Source: Parasponia andersonii (taxonomy: Eukaryota > Streptophyta > Magnoliopsida > Rosales > Cannabaceae). From it: DNA of 64,000 bases. The notes beneath the pieces were generated by a model that saw only the letters and a list, made by a program, of their open reading frames with translations, did no database searches and had not been told where the DNA came from. The translations under genes and the position numbers were made by a program. The stretch covers positions 630,271-694,270 of the forward strand of contig JXTB01000025.1 of the NCBI GenBank assembly GCA_002914805.1, written 5' to 3'. This document shows, piece after piece, positions 35,393 to 48,351 of the stretch; position 1 is the stretch's first letter, and each line of letters begins with the position of its first letter.

Positions 35393-37499
35393 TTTTTTTT
35401 TTCTTGGGTTTAATTTTTAAAACATTCTTTATTTATTTATTAATTTCTTTTTGAGCTCAAGTATGAGAAAATTGTATGACATGACATAAATATGTAGAGA
35501 TCATATTTACTTGACCAAGTATGACACGATTTTTTTTTCTTCTAGAAGGAAAAAAAAGTCTATTTCCCACATGAAAAACCCAAGGAAGAGTCTGAAAACT
35601 ATCAAGTCTTTTCGTGATAATTTCAGATCTTTGGAAGCTACATAAAATTTTCTTCCAATTTCCCTGAAATTTTTCTTACCTTATTTTAATTTATTTGTTA
35701 AATTTCTCAAACACAATTTTTACTCTTTATTTTTGCTTCCTTTTTCCTTAATGGGATCCAAGCTCCAAATATAGCCTATTACCCATATGATTTTGGGCCT
35801 ATATGATTTTCGATTATTTTCTTGGTTTCATATATGAACTGCTATGAAATGGGTGAGAGAAATATTAATGGGAAACTTTATATTGCATGCAAATTCTTCG
35901 GCTGGGACCAGGACCAATAACGCGGATGAAGGGGAAACTTATAGCATTTTGTTTAATTGTTTCGATCCATAATAAATGAAGAAGCAGCTCCACACATGAT
36001 TCTATTTATATCGCAAAGAATATAATCTTATCAAATAATTATTCCTGTTGGTAACGCCAAAAATGCATATGAGCCTCAAATTTTAGCTGATGGACCACAA
36101 CACCAACGCTACGTACATTCATATTAAGATTTCTAGAACTGAGTTTGTGCATATACTATATAAGGAACAAGTGGTTTATTTCAGTATTATTTCACAGATT
36201 ATTCTAAGATACCCCAGTTTGAATTAACCTTTTATTTAGATAATCAGTAACTGGTACTCCATCCCAGCTAGCTGAATATATGTAGATTTATCCAGATACT
36301 AACAAGTGTCCTGATCCACAGTTGTATAGTTTGGACTCGTTTTTGTTATCATTCAAAACGTATGGGCGGGTTTTTGGTCATATTCATAAAATATATTGAG
36401 AAAACGAAATATCGACTTGGCATGAAGAAAATGAGCTGTAGGAAACAAATTTGTTTGGACCATTTGGCCTCAATACGTACTCCAATTGAAATTGATTTCT
36501 AATATATTATTATATTCAACTGCTACCCTTCTAATTAAATAGAATGCTTCCAATTTCATGTGTGCGTGTCACGCCTGCTTTATCACGGCCTCTCAAAATG
36601 TGTATAATATATATCAAGCTCGTTCATGTCAATGCTCTTTTTTTTTTAATATTATATTTTTATTATTTGAATTGCTACTTCCTAGTTACTTCTAGTTACT
36701 TGATATTAGTTCGTTTATATAAGCTCCAAACTTGATGGTATCCTGCTCATACTTTGTTCATGCGCCGATCAATAAAGATTTTTTCAGATTATATAATATT
36801 TGTTTTTCGTAATGACCTATATAACACAATATACTCCTTTTTCTTTTGTGGTTTTTTTTTTTTTTTAGTTTTATACAAAAAGATGTTTCTACTAAGAGAT
36901 TGTTTGGAAGTAAAATTAATAGTTTTGTATCAGAACTATTTAGTTCTTCGTAAGTCTTTTATTTTCTGTTTTTTCTGTTACTATCTCAATCTTTTTTTAG
37001 GATTATTTCTTTCTTAATATTATGTATCTTTTATTTTATTTTATTAAATTACCGGAGAATATCATAGTTTCCTTTCCTAAACAAGTTTCTAAGTTATTTC
37101 CTCTAGTACCATTTTATCCAAAAAGAAAAAAAAATATAAGATGGAGGATCGATATATAGGTCAGTTACGCCGTCTCCTAATTAAGGAACTCCACATGCTC
37201 TGAAAATAAAAATAAAAAAAAAAGTCATGAATATCTAGAAGGAAAACGTTTGACCCTTTCTTGTCGCCCAAATATATTTTTGCAGAATGGTCATTAGACT
37301 CATTACAAATACTAAAACTGCAAAATAATTCTCCTTGTATTGACTAACTTTGCAACCTGAGATGTATAAAAATCCAATTCAAACCATTATTATAAAGAAA
37401 TACTGGTTAAGGCTTAAGACTTAAGATTGTTCGTGGAATATTAGACCCGTTACTCATGCGTATAAGTAACAATTTTTTGGATTCAAACTCTCCTGCGTT

Positions 37500-37574
37500 G
37501 AACTCACATGATATCTTCTTCTTTTTTTCTTTTCTTTTCTTTTTTTTTTTTGAAGGAAGAACTCACATGATGTC
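37500..37574. repeat. 16-bp direct repeats flanking a T-rich insert
   Basis: GAACTCACATGATATC (37500-37515) recurs as GAACTCACATGATGTC (37559-37574) around 43 bp of mostly T and TTTTC. This looks like a target-site duplication around a poly(A) tail inserted on the minus strand, with no body left. Confidence 0.65.
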
Positions 37575-37757
37575 CTATTCGTGTGTGACGGGTATTTTAT
37601 AGACGGCAAATCAAATAAATTTAAAAATTATTATGATTTTATCTTATTCTTATAGCTTTTCTTTCATTATGTAGTAATAAGTCATATTGCATTGTTATTT
37701 ATCTACAACGTCCCAATCTATTGTATTGTAAATTTAAGTAAGGTACTGCCATATGCC

Positions 37758-37841
37758 TATATATCGTTTTTGATAAGTGAGATAATATTTTATGTTTTAT
37801 ATATCGTTTTTGATGAGTGAGATAATGCCTTATGTTTTTTG
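37758..37841. repeat. 42-bp tandem duplication
   Basis: TATATCGTTTTTGATAAGTG and its following bases repeat directly as TATATCGTTTTTGATGAGTG, ending in GATAATGCCTTATG. Two units, a few substitutions. Confidence 0.85.
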
Positions 37842-39177
37842 TTTAAAGAAAATGCTAGATTGCTTTCAAAAAAAAAAAAAAAAAGGATAATGCTAGATTA
37901 ATATAGTCATGACCCAACACAAAAAAAAAAAAAAAGACAACAACAAACTTAGGTAGAGTTCTGAAAGGCATCCGAATATCCCACTGTCAATTGTGTGAGA
38001 AACAGAAATATGTCCTCAGCATTTTGTGTGCATATAAATTTCTTCAAACTTGTCACATCGTAAAGTTGTTATAACCAAAGAATCAACGTGATCATTATTA
38101 TAATCAATTATCAAATGTAGTACTTATGGCTATACAGAAAGCTAATTAGTGTTGAGAGTGACGTAGACCTGTAATACTTTCGTTGAAAAGACAATACGGA
38201 CACATGGGTTCTATTAATTTTGCAGCCTACAAAAGACACTCTTGTGGTTGCATAGTTCTCTAGCCATGACCCACGTTCTCAGCTAACATTTCATGCCGAG
38301 TGATTGAGGTTGCAAACTTGTTTTTTACTATTCAATAATGTTAAGACTACTATTTTATCATCCAAATATATAATTTTCTTTTCATTGCGAATAATCATGG
38401 CGTGTATTAAAGCGACAACCACGAAACCCTAATCCTAGTTGGTAAACAGATTAGACGTGACAAAAAAGACGGCCAATGTAAGCATATGAATAGCTTTTGT
38501 TTTTAACAATAATAGACCCATGTGTTAAATTTCTGGTTTTACAAGAATAGAACCAACACAAGGCAGGGTAGTTGGATGTGTTAGCAGAGGTGAGGAGTAA
38601 GAAATTGAAAGGAAGAAATAAATGATCCACCAATAGTTTGATACGACACTTAACTACTGCACGAGTATTTTGAATGATTAGTCGATTCTCCTATCATTGG
38701 ACCCACCCAAAAAATTTATAAGTGGTTCATATGATCAACAAGTACAACAGCCATCCATTTGTCTTTCTCTGGCTGAGAAATGGTTAGTAGTTAGTGTCCA
38801 CCGCCTGTGTTCAGTGAAAATATATTAAATGTATAGGATTTTTTTTGTTCTTTTTGGCTAGGATCAATTTTCGTTTTCAGTGTTTTCGTATTGTCGACCA
38901 AGGATGAAATTTGAGTGCACCACCCACTAATACTATAGACGGCTATTATCAGACGTGTCACGTGTCTCATCTAAACAGAGCTCGAATTTTAAACTTGACA
39001 ACACTCTACTTGAGCAGTGTGAGAAAAGAGAAAAAACTAGTGCAAGGTTTGATGTACTAAAAAGTCAAAAGTCATAGCAAGAAGAAAAATACAGATAAAT
39101 AAAAAAAAAAAAAAAAAAAAAAAGAAGAAGGCTTGTCTGATGATGAATGCCTCTGAACGAAAGATTTAAATAAAGGC

Positions 39178-39695
39178 TTTTAGCATGACTGACACTTATA
39201 TTATTCAGGATTGGCAAAATGATCCCTAAATTATTATTTTTTGTAATTAAATCCCTAAAAATTAAAAATTTTGGTAATTAAATCTTTTTTTTTTGGTTAA
39301 TAATTGTTAAAATATTGAATGAAATTGAGCATTTTCAAATTATATATAAAGTTTTTGAAAGTCAGTCCACATTTTACCAACACTAGTTAGAATTGGAATG
39401 AAAATAACTAAAAATAAATCACAATTAACAACATAGTATAAACATTTAAAAAAAAAATACAAATTTCAAAATTTTAAAATTTTTCTTAAAGTTTCTTTCT
39501 ATTTCCATTTCAAACTAATTACTGTGAATGAAATACTTAAAAATGTTCAATTTCATGAAAAATTTTACATTAGCAAACAAAAATAACTTAATTACCAAGG
39601 ATTTTAAAATTTAAGGATCTAAATGCTAAAAAAATAACTAAGGGACTACTCTGCCAATCTGAGAATAATATAAGGGCTAAACATGCCAAAAACAC
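39178..39695. mobile_element. MITE with about 100-bp terminal inverted repeats
   Basis: The left arm (from TTTAGCATGACTGACACTTA) pairs with the right arm read backwards (from TTTTGGCATGTTTAGCCCTT), both continuing through CTTATATTATTC, GATTGGCA, and a TTTGGTAATTAA stretch. The interior is AT-rich and noncoding. Ends are approximate, and no certain target duplication is seen. Confidence 0.7.
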
Positions 39696-40752
39696 TTAAT
39701 CAGGAATTTTAGACTTATTTATCATAAAAAAATATTAATTTAACGCAGTTCATATTCCTTAACTTTCTTATTTTGTCAGATTCCAAAAATTCACATTTTT
39801 TTTCTCAACTTTGGATATGATTATATGATAGGACAGGCCTACTATTAAGAAATGCAGATTTAAGAAACCCCATAATGATAACGTAACCTCAGCTTTACAA
39901 ATAAAGTAAACCAATACAAACAAAACAGAATAATTATCCATGACAGATAAATGTTCTTCTATTAATATGTTTTTTTTAATGGACATTCATTTATAAGAAA
40001 ACAAAAAATAAAAACACAAGACACTGTTTCCAGTTTGCAAAGTTTTCAAAATACAAAAACAAAAACAAAAACGTCTGGTTCGGTTAAATTTTCACTTTTC
40101 AAGGTCATTAAACTAAAAAATTTCAACTTTCAACATCTGTCAACCTTCCAAGTACTTCACTTTCACTTGACGGTAAAATAAAGAGCAATAATATCAATTT
40201 TTTTTTACAAGATGATTGTAATTAATACATTAGATCCCACATGTTCTACCTAACTAATGTGTTATTCGATCCTCTAATAAAAAAACTGACATGTAGAGGT
40301 GGGCACCTTCCTCGAAAGTAAAAGTTGCACTTGGCATGTTCAGAATCTTGCCCAGCAATATAGTATCCAACGACTTCGAGACTTAGAATCAACTAAAAGC
40401 GTTACCATCAATTATAAGGAGATAATTAACAAAATTCGAATTATCTATTCGCAAAATTATAAATTGGATTCAGAATCGATAACTAAAATTTAATTCATAT
40501 TTTTTTAACTAGGGATCTCATGACTAAAACACATTAAACAACCATAACCCATATATCTTGGTTGAGTGGTTAAGTACCAAAATAAATAGCAAAAGTACTT
40601 TAAGATACTTGAGCACTACAGAAGTCGAGATTCTAGAGACCATTTAATCCAAAACATAATGAAAAATTAAAAACAAAGTATTCTTCAAAAGTGCTGAAAC
40701 TGCCTAATTATAACTCACCAAGCAGATAGACAAAAATAATTGATATCAACGC
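39696..40752. other. Intergenic DNA downstream of RPL32
   Basis: No gene is supported. A possible SINE scrap lies at about 40558-40634, with box-A-like TTGGTTGAGTGGTTAAG and box-B-like GAAGTCGAGATTCT about 60 bp apart. The 3' untranslated region of RPL32 should occupy the part just below 40753. Confidence 0.45.
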
Positions 40753-41757
40753 TCACTCATCCTCCTGGCTGCGCAACCTAGCCAACTTGTTGGTGACGAC
40801 AACATCCAACTGAGCAGCTCGCTCAACGATTTCCTTTCGCTTCCGGGTTGAAACATTGTGAGCTATCTCAGCACAGAAAGTCCTGAAAGAATGAGAAAGA
40901 GTAAGCTTAATGGTGCAAAATTCGAACTAACACAGGCAAAGCAAACTGCTGGACACAAATATGGAATGTCTACCTGTTGTGCATCATCAGTAGTTCAAGC
41001 TCTTTGACATTGTTCACAACAAACTTCTTAAATCCATTGGGGAGATAGTGGCGAGTCTTCTTGTCTGAGCCATAACCAATGTTGGGCATCAAAGTACATC
41101 CCTTGAACTTCCTCCTCACACGTGAATCGATACCCTTGGGCCTTCTCCAGTTAGTCTGCATAAAATATGGGTTATGCATTGGATCCACACTGATAAACAA
41201 CAAATCACACCGCGGCAGTTCAAATTTTAAAAGTTTTCAAACAAGCAACAATGGATCAGAATTAGCATTCACAACTAATGAATGCACCAGAAAAAAGGTA
41301 CAAACACAGTCTATGTAACAACGTTTTACCCCACAAAAGAACAGTGATTTCTACCGGAATATACAAGGAAAGCCTCAGATCAAAATGAATAATGATAATG
41401 ACAAACTATGACAATCTATGTCGCAGATCATTTCTAGTATTAGCGTTACAGTACTATTAGGGAAACTGTTGCGGATGGTTAGCAAGTGTAATAGGTTATA
41501 ACCAACAGTATTAGAAATCCATTTCTACTAAAGTACTTGAGAAACTAAACCTCAATCAGATAGCATATAGATAAACAGAACGTCAATATTTGAAGTCCTA
41601 CATGCATGAGCCCTTGTAAAACATCAACAAAGCCCATCTACAAAGGAACTAATTTTGAGATACAAACCTTCACAGATATCTTCCTGTCACTTTGGGGCCT
41701 TTTGAACTGCTTGACACGCTTCTTCACAATCTTCTTGGTAAGCAGAGGAACCGCCAT
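40753..41757 (-). CDS. RPL32: 60S ribosomal protein eL32
   Basis: Three coding exons on the minus strand, 41757-41668, 41155-40974 and 40882-40753, give 133 residues, the exact usual plant length. It begins [18 protein letters not shown] and contains the family phrases [38 protein letters not shown] and [18 protein letters not shown], ending SQEDE. eL32 is a structural protein of the cytosolic large subunit. All introns are GT-AG and no defect is seen. Expression context is typical of ribosomal-protein genes: telo-box motifs near the start of transcription and a long intron in the leader. Confidence 0.98.
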
Positions 41758-42869
41758 TGTTTCTGCAGCATAGAAGAAAACACACTAGGTAAGGAATTCA
41801 CTGATGGGAGTGCAAGGGCTTTTAAAGTGAAAAAAACCCAGGAAAGTAACATAATATGGCAATGAGCTAAAACAACTGACCTATGCACAGAATCAATATT
41901 AATACCAAAAGAATCATATAGACACAGATTCACAAACCAAATAACCCAAAAAATTAAGCATATGGCTTTCTCCAAGGAATTACAAAAAATAACAATAGAA
42001 ACCCAACCCCCTCTGCTTAACTTCTACCTCATTCAGGAACTTCAACTACATTGAGAAACCGTAGGCAAATGAGTCTTACACCCCTTTTGAGTACGAAGGC
42101 AATAAATCAATCATAGATCCTCTACCAAGTAATGACTCAATTAAACAATTTAAACCTCTACCAAGTAATGACCCAATTAACAATTTAAACGTAATCCACA
42201 CTTCTTAACATCTGCCTTATTCAGGATCTTCAATCTCATGTGAAAAAAGAAATGCAAAGGAGTATTCAAAGGACCCTTATGGCTCTCTCAAGTGCTAACC
42301 CAATAAATTAAGCCATCTTCCAAGTCATAACCCCATTAACGATTGAAACCCAGCCCACTCTGCTCAACTTCTACCTTATTAAAGATCTTCAGTTCCATTT
42401 AAAAAAAAAAAAAAGAAGCCAAATGGGTATTAAAATGAGTCTTATGCCACACCCAGAAGATGAGTACCTGAAAATCATCTAAAAAAACAAGGCATTTTCT
42501 AACCTAAAGCTTTACACCTCGACCGAAACCCAATAACGAACCAGAATTTCATCTAAAATCGTCACTGGAAGTAATTTTCCATCGACCCAAACAGATCCAT
42601 TTAAAAGATTCATACGTTTACTAGACATAATTACAAAGCATTAGCAAAATGATCCAAGCAAAAATTTATAAGTCCATGAAAATATACAAGAAAGGGAATG
42701 AATAGACAACCTAAGCCTAATAATTCTCAACAAATATGAGTGTACGAAACAGAGAGGCTTAGATATTAAGGTATCGAACCTGACCGACGCAGCGCAGTGT
42801 CGTGAAAACCCTAGTGAGAGCGAGCAGTAGATGAAGACCAAGCTAGGGTTTCAAACGAGTTTTTATATA
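41758..42869 (-). promoter_or_regulatory. RPL32 leader exon, leader intron and core promoter
   Basis: On the minus strand, TATATAAA (42869-42862) precedes a leader exon containing AAACCCTAG (42851-42843); a second copy in the opposite orientation lies at 42806-42814. These are telo-boxes, common in plant ribosomal-protein promoters. The leader exon ends at 42780 with a donor GTTCGATA, and TGCTGCAG accepts at 41763, leaving five bases before the ATG. The leader intron is thus about 1017 nt. The splice sites are predicted, not proven. Confidence 0.65.
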
Positions 42870-43692
42870 TGGAGGAGTTTTGATCAGATACCGCGGCACC
42901 ACATTGTGTGTTCGTGCAGTGGTTAACATATTCGGCTCAGTCCACTGATTAGGCCCAAATCTAAATGATGTTTCGGGCTTCCTATCAAGTTTAATACAAC
43001 TTCAGTTCCACGATCAAGAGGCTTTGATCAAAATGGCCCCATTTTGAGCCCATGTTATCGCCTACTTTTCACACACTATAACAAAATAGCGTGGTGCATC
43101 AAATATTAGTAGCCGAATGGCTTGTGTGTCAGTTTCAGCATATAATATATGAGATATACATAGAATAAAATAAATATATTTCCTAAGTATTTTATTTTAT
43201 TTTATTTTTTACAAAAGTGAGATTTAACTAACAACTTCCACGTATTATAAAGAAAGAAAAATTCACGTACCTTAGAATCAAACTCTTGATCTAATAACAA
43301 TGCTCACCCTATCACACCTATTAAGCTAGCAATAGATTTCTTTAGTATAAAATGGCAATGGGTCTTATAACAAAATGACCAAAAATTTGGGTTTATTTTT
43401 AAGTAAATGTACGTTTTTTAAATACTATAGCAAAATGATCATTGACCAAGTGTAGAATATGATGCATCCTGTATAAAAATTAATATATTAAGTACATAAA
43501 CTAAAGCTAATATACAAGAACATATACTAAGTATTAAAATACATATACTCAACCATTTAGCAATAAAAAGAAGAAAAATAGATATTTATTAAAATAAAGT
43601 GTAAAGAAAGGACATACACTCTAATTTTTCTATAAAAATTGATATAATGACATACTACCGATAAATTGCCATTAACAAAAAGACTAACACAA

Positions 43693-44018
43693 TGTTTGGT
43701 AGGCAGGAATAGGAGTAGGAAGGATGAACAACTTAGGAAGTAGGAAGGAAGGTGAAGGAATGAGAGGAGAGTATAATCCTTTTGAATTGTTTGATAACAG
43801 AGATGAAAAGTAAGATAAATGAAAAATATTTATTTATAAAATTATTATATTATTTATTTCATCATTTTAAGTTTATTTTTAAGAATAACACTATTATCAT
43901 TTTACATAAAAAGAATAAAGAAGATGTTAAATCCTCCCATTAATGGGAAGATTCAAAATGGAGGGAGAGCTCTTCCTTCCACTTATTCTCACCCTCCATC
44001 AATTCTCCTTACCAAACA
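43693..44018. mobile_element. MITE with TGTTTGGTA ends, about 326 bp
   Basis: The left end TGTTTGGTAGGCAGG and the right end CTTACCAAACA are inverted repeats, with purine-rich (AGGAAGGATG) and pyrimidine-rich (CACCCTCCATC) arms beneath. Noncoding. Same end sequence as the element at 27685-28641. Flanking duplication not identified. Confidence 0.6.
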
Positions 44019-45639
44019 AAGTAGTTTACCTCTCCTTCCTGCAAATTCCCCTAGAAAACAAAAACCATCTGTTTAGCAAAGATATGAAATGGTAAATATT
44101 TCTTAAAATGAAGTGAAAAAAATATTCTTTCTTATAAAAGCTGACCCAATCTCCTATGAAGTAAGGGTTAATATTGCGTAAAGCCCCAATTTTCTTTTCC
44201 CCGAAATATCGCTTAGGAATTCTTTTTTTTTTTTTTTTTTTTTGGAGCTTTTAACACTAAAATTTGCTGCTTTGTGTCACTTGGGTCTTTTTTCGCCATT
44301 TCCCTCAAAAATTCACCGTCAAACCTCACGTGGCTAATACTTCTTCTTTGCACATCAGGCATGGACTTCGGGTATCCAACCTAACAGCCATAATTGCAGC
44401 CCAATTTAGGTAGTCCTTCCCAACAATAAGACGTTTCTAATAAGCTTGCATTCTAGGACAAAGAAGCTCTGGATAACTGAGCTAGCTAAAGTGGCTTGTC
44501 TCTTTCCTGCAATAAAAGCAGAGGAGACCCAAATGGCCCTTCTATTAGACCTATAGGTACGTTTGAATATTTGATAATTTTTAACCAAACACTTATAAAT
44601 TAAATCGTTTTTTTTCTTGAATATTTGTGCTAAGTTTTAATTGAATTGTACCAGCATGCCACGTAAATTGATATGAAATAAATTAGCATTCAGAGCATTA
44701 TTCATTTTTTAATACTTTATATTTAAAAAAATATTTTTCATGTTTCGAATAAAAAACCTTAAAAATTTATGTATTTTCTTTTTAGAAATTTCCACAAATA
44801 TCAATATTTCCTCAAATTTTGGAGTAACAATTTTCACGGATACTGATATATTTGTTCTTTGATGAAGGAGAGCAAATCTGTGTTTGGAGCTAAAATGATT
44901 GAGGATGATAGAGCTTCGGGTGCTCTTCACCTTCAATGGAAGATGAATCTTGTGGCCCCAAATTCATTTCTCAACGAATTAAGTACTTAATTAGGAGACC
45001 TGGTTTAAAAGATAATATCCTTTCGGAATTCATTAGAAGACATGAGAGCATCATTTTCTCTGTCATAACAAATAGGCTATACACAAATCTAATAACCATA
45101 TGATGTTGGATATTCTCGGCATTCCCCGATAAGGTAATTTACTATCTTGTTCCACACATTGAATCTCCCCAAGTAACAGGCTTTATCATTTTACATATGC
45201 TAGCGATTATTATGGATAATATTCCCCTAAAATATGATAAGACACATGGTGTTAGGTTGTGGAAGCCTAATCAACGTTGGGAACTTCACGATTGTATTAG
45301 GTTGCCTAACTTTTCATACTATATGTCCACTTTTATAGATAGATACAATGAGAAACTGAGATGAAAGAAGATAAGTTTTGTGGAGTGCGTGTGGCTGAGA
45401 TGGACTGATATCATATTGTAAGAGGTATGAAATCATTGTATATTATTATTTCTATTAAGGTTAAATATAATAATATTTACTAAATTATACTCATTATATT
45501 ACTTTATTTTCCGAATTTTCGACTTATCATAGTAATAGTCCATAAATTATACTATTATTATAGCAATGGTCATTTCATTACAAACGGTTAGTTTTTTAAT
45601 AGAATATAGTCATAGATAAAGCATATAATAAGACATTAT

Positions 45640-45960
45640 TTAGTTTTATAAATCAGAATTTTATTTTTAATCATAATTACTAAACTATGTATTTGTATAT
45701 GACTCATTTATGTTAAAAATTTAACAATTTATGCAAAAAATGGTCATTGCTATAATTATTGCGTAAATTTTGGTAGTCTATTGTATAAGTTAAAAATTTA
45801 GAATTTCATTATTGACCACAGCTACTAAACTGTGTGTTTAATAATGACTTACTTCTGTTAAATATTTAACAATTTGTAAAAAATTGATCATTGTTGCAAC
45901 AATTACATAATTTATGAATAATTACTATATAAGTTGAAATTCAGATAGTAAAGTAACATA
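45640..45960. repeat. Degenerate tandem repeat, about 144 bp period
   Basis: The phrase ACTAAACT(A/G)TGTGTTT-like occurs at about 45679 and 45823, each followed by TTAACAATTT(A/G)T and a (G/T)TCATTG(C/T)T block. An earlier, weaker unit may start near 45530. Confidence 0.6.
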
Positions 45961-46707
45961 ACAGGTATAATTCATGGGCTATTAATATCATTAACCCTTT
46001 CCATTATAACTAAAACTTAATGTGACAAAAGTTAACTCCTATATTGAAAGTAAAGTCATTATGTATTGTGTGTTCTTTTTTTTTTTTTTGTTTTTTCAGT
46101 TTGTTATTGCTTTTGTAGTTGAGGATTACGTAAGCCGTAAAAAGAGGAAATTCGATTTTATATAATAAGAAATTGAAAAAAAAAAGTTCTGAAAAATAAT
46201 AAATTTTAATTTTTTTTTGAAAAAATATATATTTATTTATAAAAATATTGTGTTTGATAATAATTAAAAAAATCACTTTTTTTTTAACTAATTGATGATG
46301 TACTTGAGGTAACCAAACTAGCGGTTACCTCAAGCAACTCCATCGATTACCAAGAGTAACCATCTGGTTATATCGAGTACTTTTAAAAAATGCGAATTTT
46401 GAAGAAAGATAGTTTTTGTCTAAATATTGTCTAAAAGTCGTATATTTTAATGAATTTTTATAAAATGATATATTTATATATGTATCCCAGAATTTAAAAA
46501 AAAAATCAGCTAATCTTTTTTTTTTTGTATTTTTTTTGGACTTTAGACTTGGAGCTTTGTAAGACCCCCCTCCCCCCCCCCCAAAAAAAACTATGGTTGC
46601 AAGATCATAATGCAGTTTACATCTCCACCGCTTCAGTCTCTCTTCCTCTTGAACACACATAGTTAGGAGTTCATTAATAGTCCATTTATCTTTATATGTG
46701 TTATATG

Positions 46708-48351
46708 TGTTGGAATAATGTCCTATAAAGCAGTTTATTATTTAGATATTATAAACAATATTTATTGGATTATTTAGTATCTATTTGTTATTAATAAATT
46801 CCATATTATGAATTTCTATTTTATTTATGTCCCATTGATATACATGTGATATGTATGTTTATCTTATGCAAACTTCTAAAAGATTCTAAGACATGAAATG
46901 AGTAATAAAGAATTATTCGTATGATGAGTTCATATGTGGGAGACATTATATTCTTTATTTCATTATGTCTAAATTAAATTGTTCGCATTCTGCATATTGA
47001 AGATGGAATAATTTACTATGCCATAGAATGTAGTGTTATCTATTTAATTAATGAAGTCTCTAATTATCGAAGTGAGTCTTCGGATAGAAATGCTAGTGTG
47101 TTATAAGAAAGTTATAACAACATCGAACAGGACCTAGTGAATTAGAATTTGAGGTTAAGTGCCGTAACTCAAATTTCTAATATTATTAATATAGCACTAT
47201 TGTAGAAGACCTTAATCCTAGTGATTAACGAACTTACTTTTATGTGTTTTGTCTTTTTGAGTTACTAAAGGACTAGTTCCGATTTATGGTTCGAACTCTG
47301 GTATCTTGGAAGATAAGGTATATGAAATGTATAGAACGTATTTCATGATGGACACCATACATTTGATGTCACTTTGAGTTTTTTCAAGTACTTGGATAAT
47401 ATAAACCAGGGCCCCAGTATTCACTATGTGAATTTGACTGTGTTGATAAAAGTAGATACAAACACCATAGTTAACTATTATCCATTAGATGAAAAATGGC
47501 AACTTAAAGGTAAATATGTACTAGAGGGATAATACGGTAATTTCACTCTACTAGTACGACATTGCATTGGGGGTATATCTACAGGTATAATATATGCTAA
47601 ATGGATCAAGCTAATTAATTGTTAATAAGCTTCACAGAAAATAAATGATATTTAGTCCAAGAGTTCAATATTGGGCCTATAGTGGCGTGCCCCAATATTA
47701 ATGGACGAAGCCCAATCATAATTAAGAGTTAATTATGATAGTGGGTATATGGTTCATTAGAGTTTAGGTTTTATAGATCCATCTAGTCCCCTGTCTAGCT
47801 CAAATTAAAGTCTAATAGTTATTTGATGGTCAGTTGAGCCCAACAAGTCCAATAAGCCCATTAGGGTTTACTAATCTCTCTATATTTAAGAGAAAAGTTC
47901 TCTAACAATAAGATACAAGTATTACACGTGAAACACTCCTTGAGAAGAGTGTGTCACACGAAAACAGAGAGAGAGAGAGTAGAGAAAATCAGCTACCACT
48001 AAGGATTCACTATCCTTGGTGTTTCGGCCATCCCGGAGAAATCGGTTTGAGAAGATAGTCTTCTTGTTCATTTGCAGATCTCTTTGTAGGGAATCAAGAA
48101 GGTGACCACCCACCGGATCAATCAAACAGCTTTCGAGAATAGACGGGAAGACGAGAAGGTTGTGGAGCGAATCCGGGTATTGTTCTTGTCTAGATCAAGA
48201 GTTAATTCATGTTAGATCATGGTCTGAAACGTTTTGTAAAAAGAAAAATTTTATACGACCAATTTCGCTGCATTTCTTGAGTTTACAAAACTATGGTGTT
48301 CTTAAAAATAATTTTATGAAAATATTTTCCGGAAATTTATTCCAATAAACA
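46708..48351 (+). mobile_element. 5' LTR of a Copia-type remnant
   Basis: It starts TGTTGGAATAATGTCC and ends near TTATTCCAATAAACA, the expected inverted ends of a Copia LTR, making about 1.64 kb. It contains a TATATTTAAG promoter-like site near 47879 and a less AT-rich R/U5-like part after 47930. The 3' boundary is uncertain by several bases. No primer-binding site follows: gag C-terminal coding sequence begins almost at once, so the internal 5' portion is deleted. Confidence 0.55.

Larger units (their letters stand above)
35393..39177. other. Intergenic region between OXI1 and a MITE
   Basis: No gene is supported. It includes poly(T) and poly(A) runs, a 42-bp tandem repeat, and two cases of short direct repeats flanking homopolymer runs (listed separately). 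ORFs here are short, AT-driven and without family resemblance. Confidence 0.55.
42870..46707. other. Intergenic DNA between RPL32 and the Copia remnant
   Basis: No gene is supported. It contains a MITE (43693-44018), a possible minus-strand SINE scrap near 43262-43345, a long T run at 44223-44243, a degenerate array at about 45640-45960, and a C6TC11A8 tract at 46565-46590. Confidence 0.5.

Noticed and set aside
40558-40634. tRNA-like sequence
   Set aside because: Box-like motifs only; no cloverleaf can be formed, so at most a SINE scrap.
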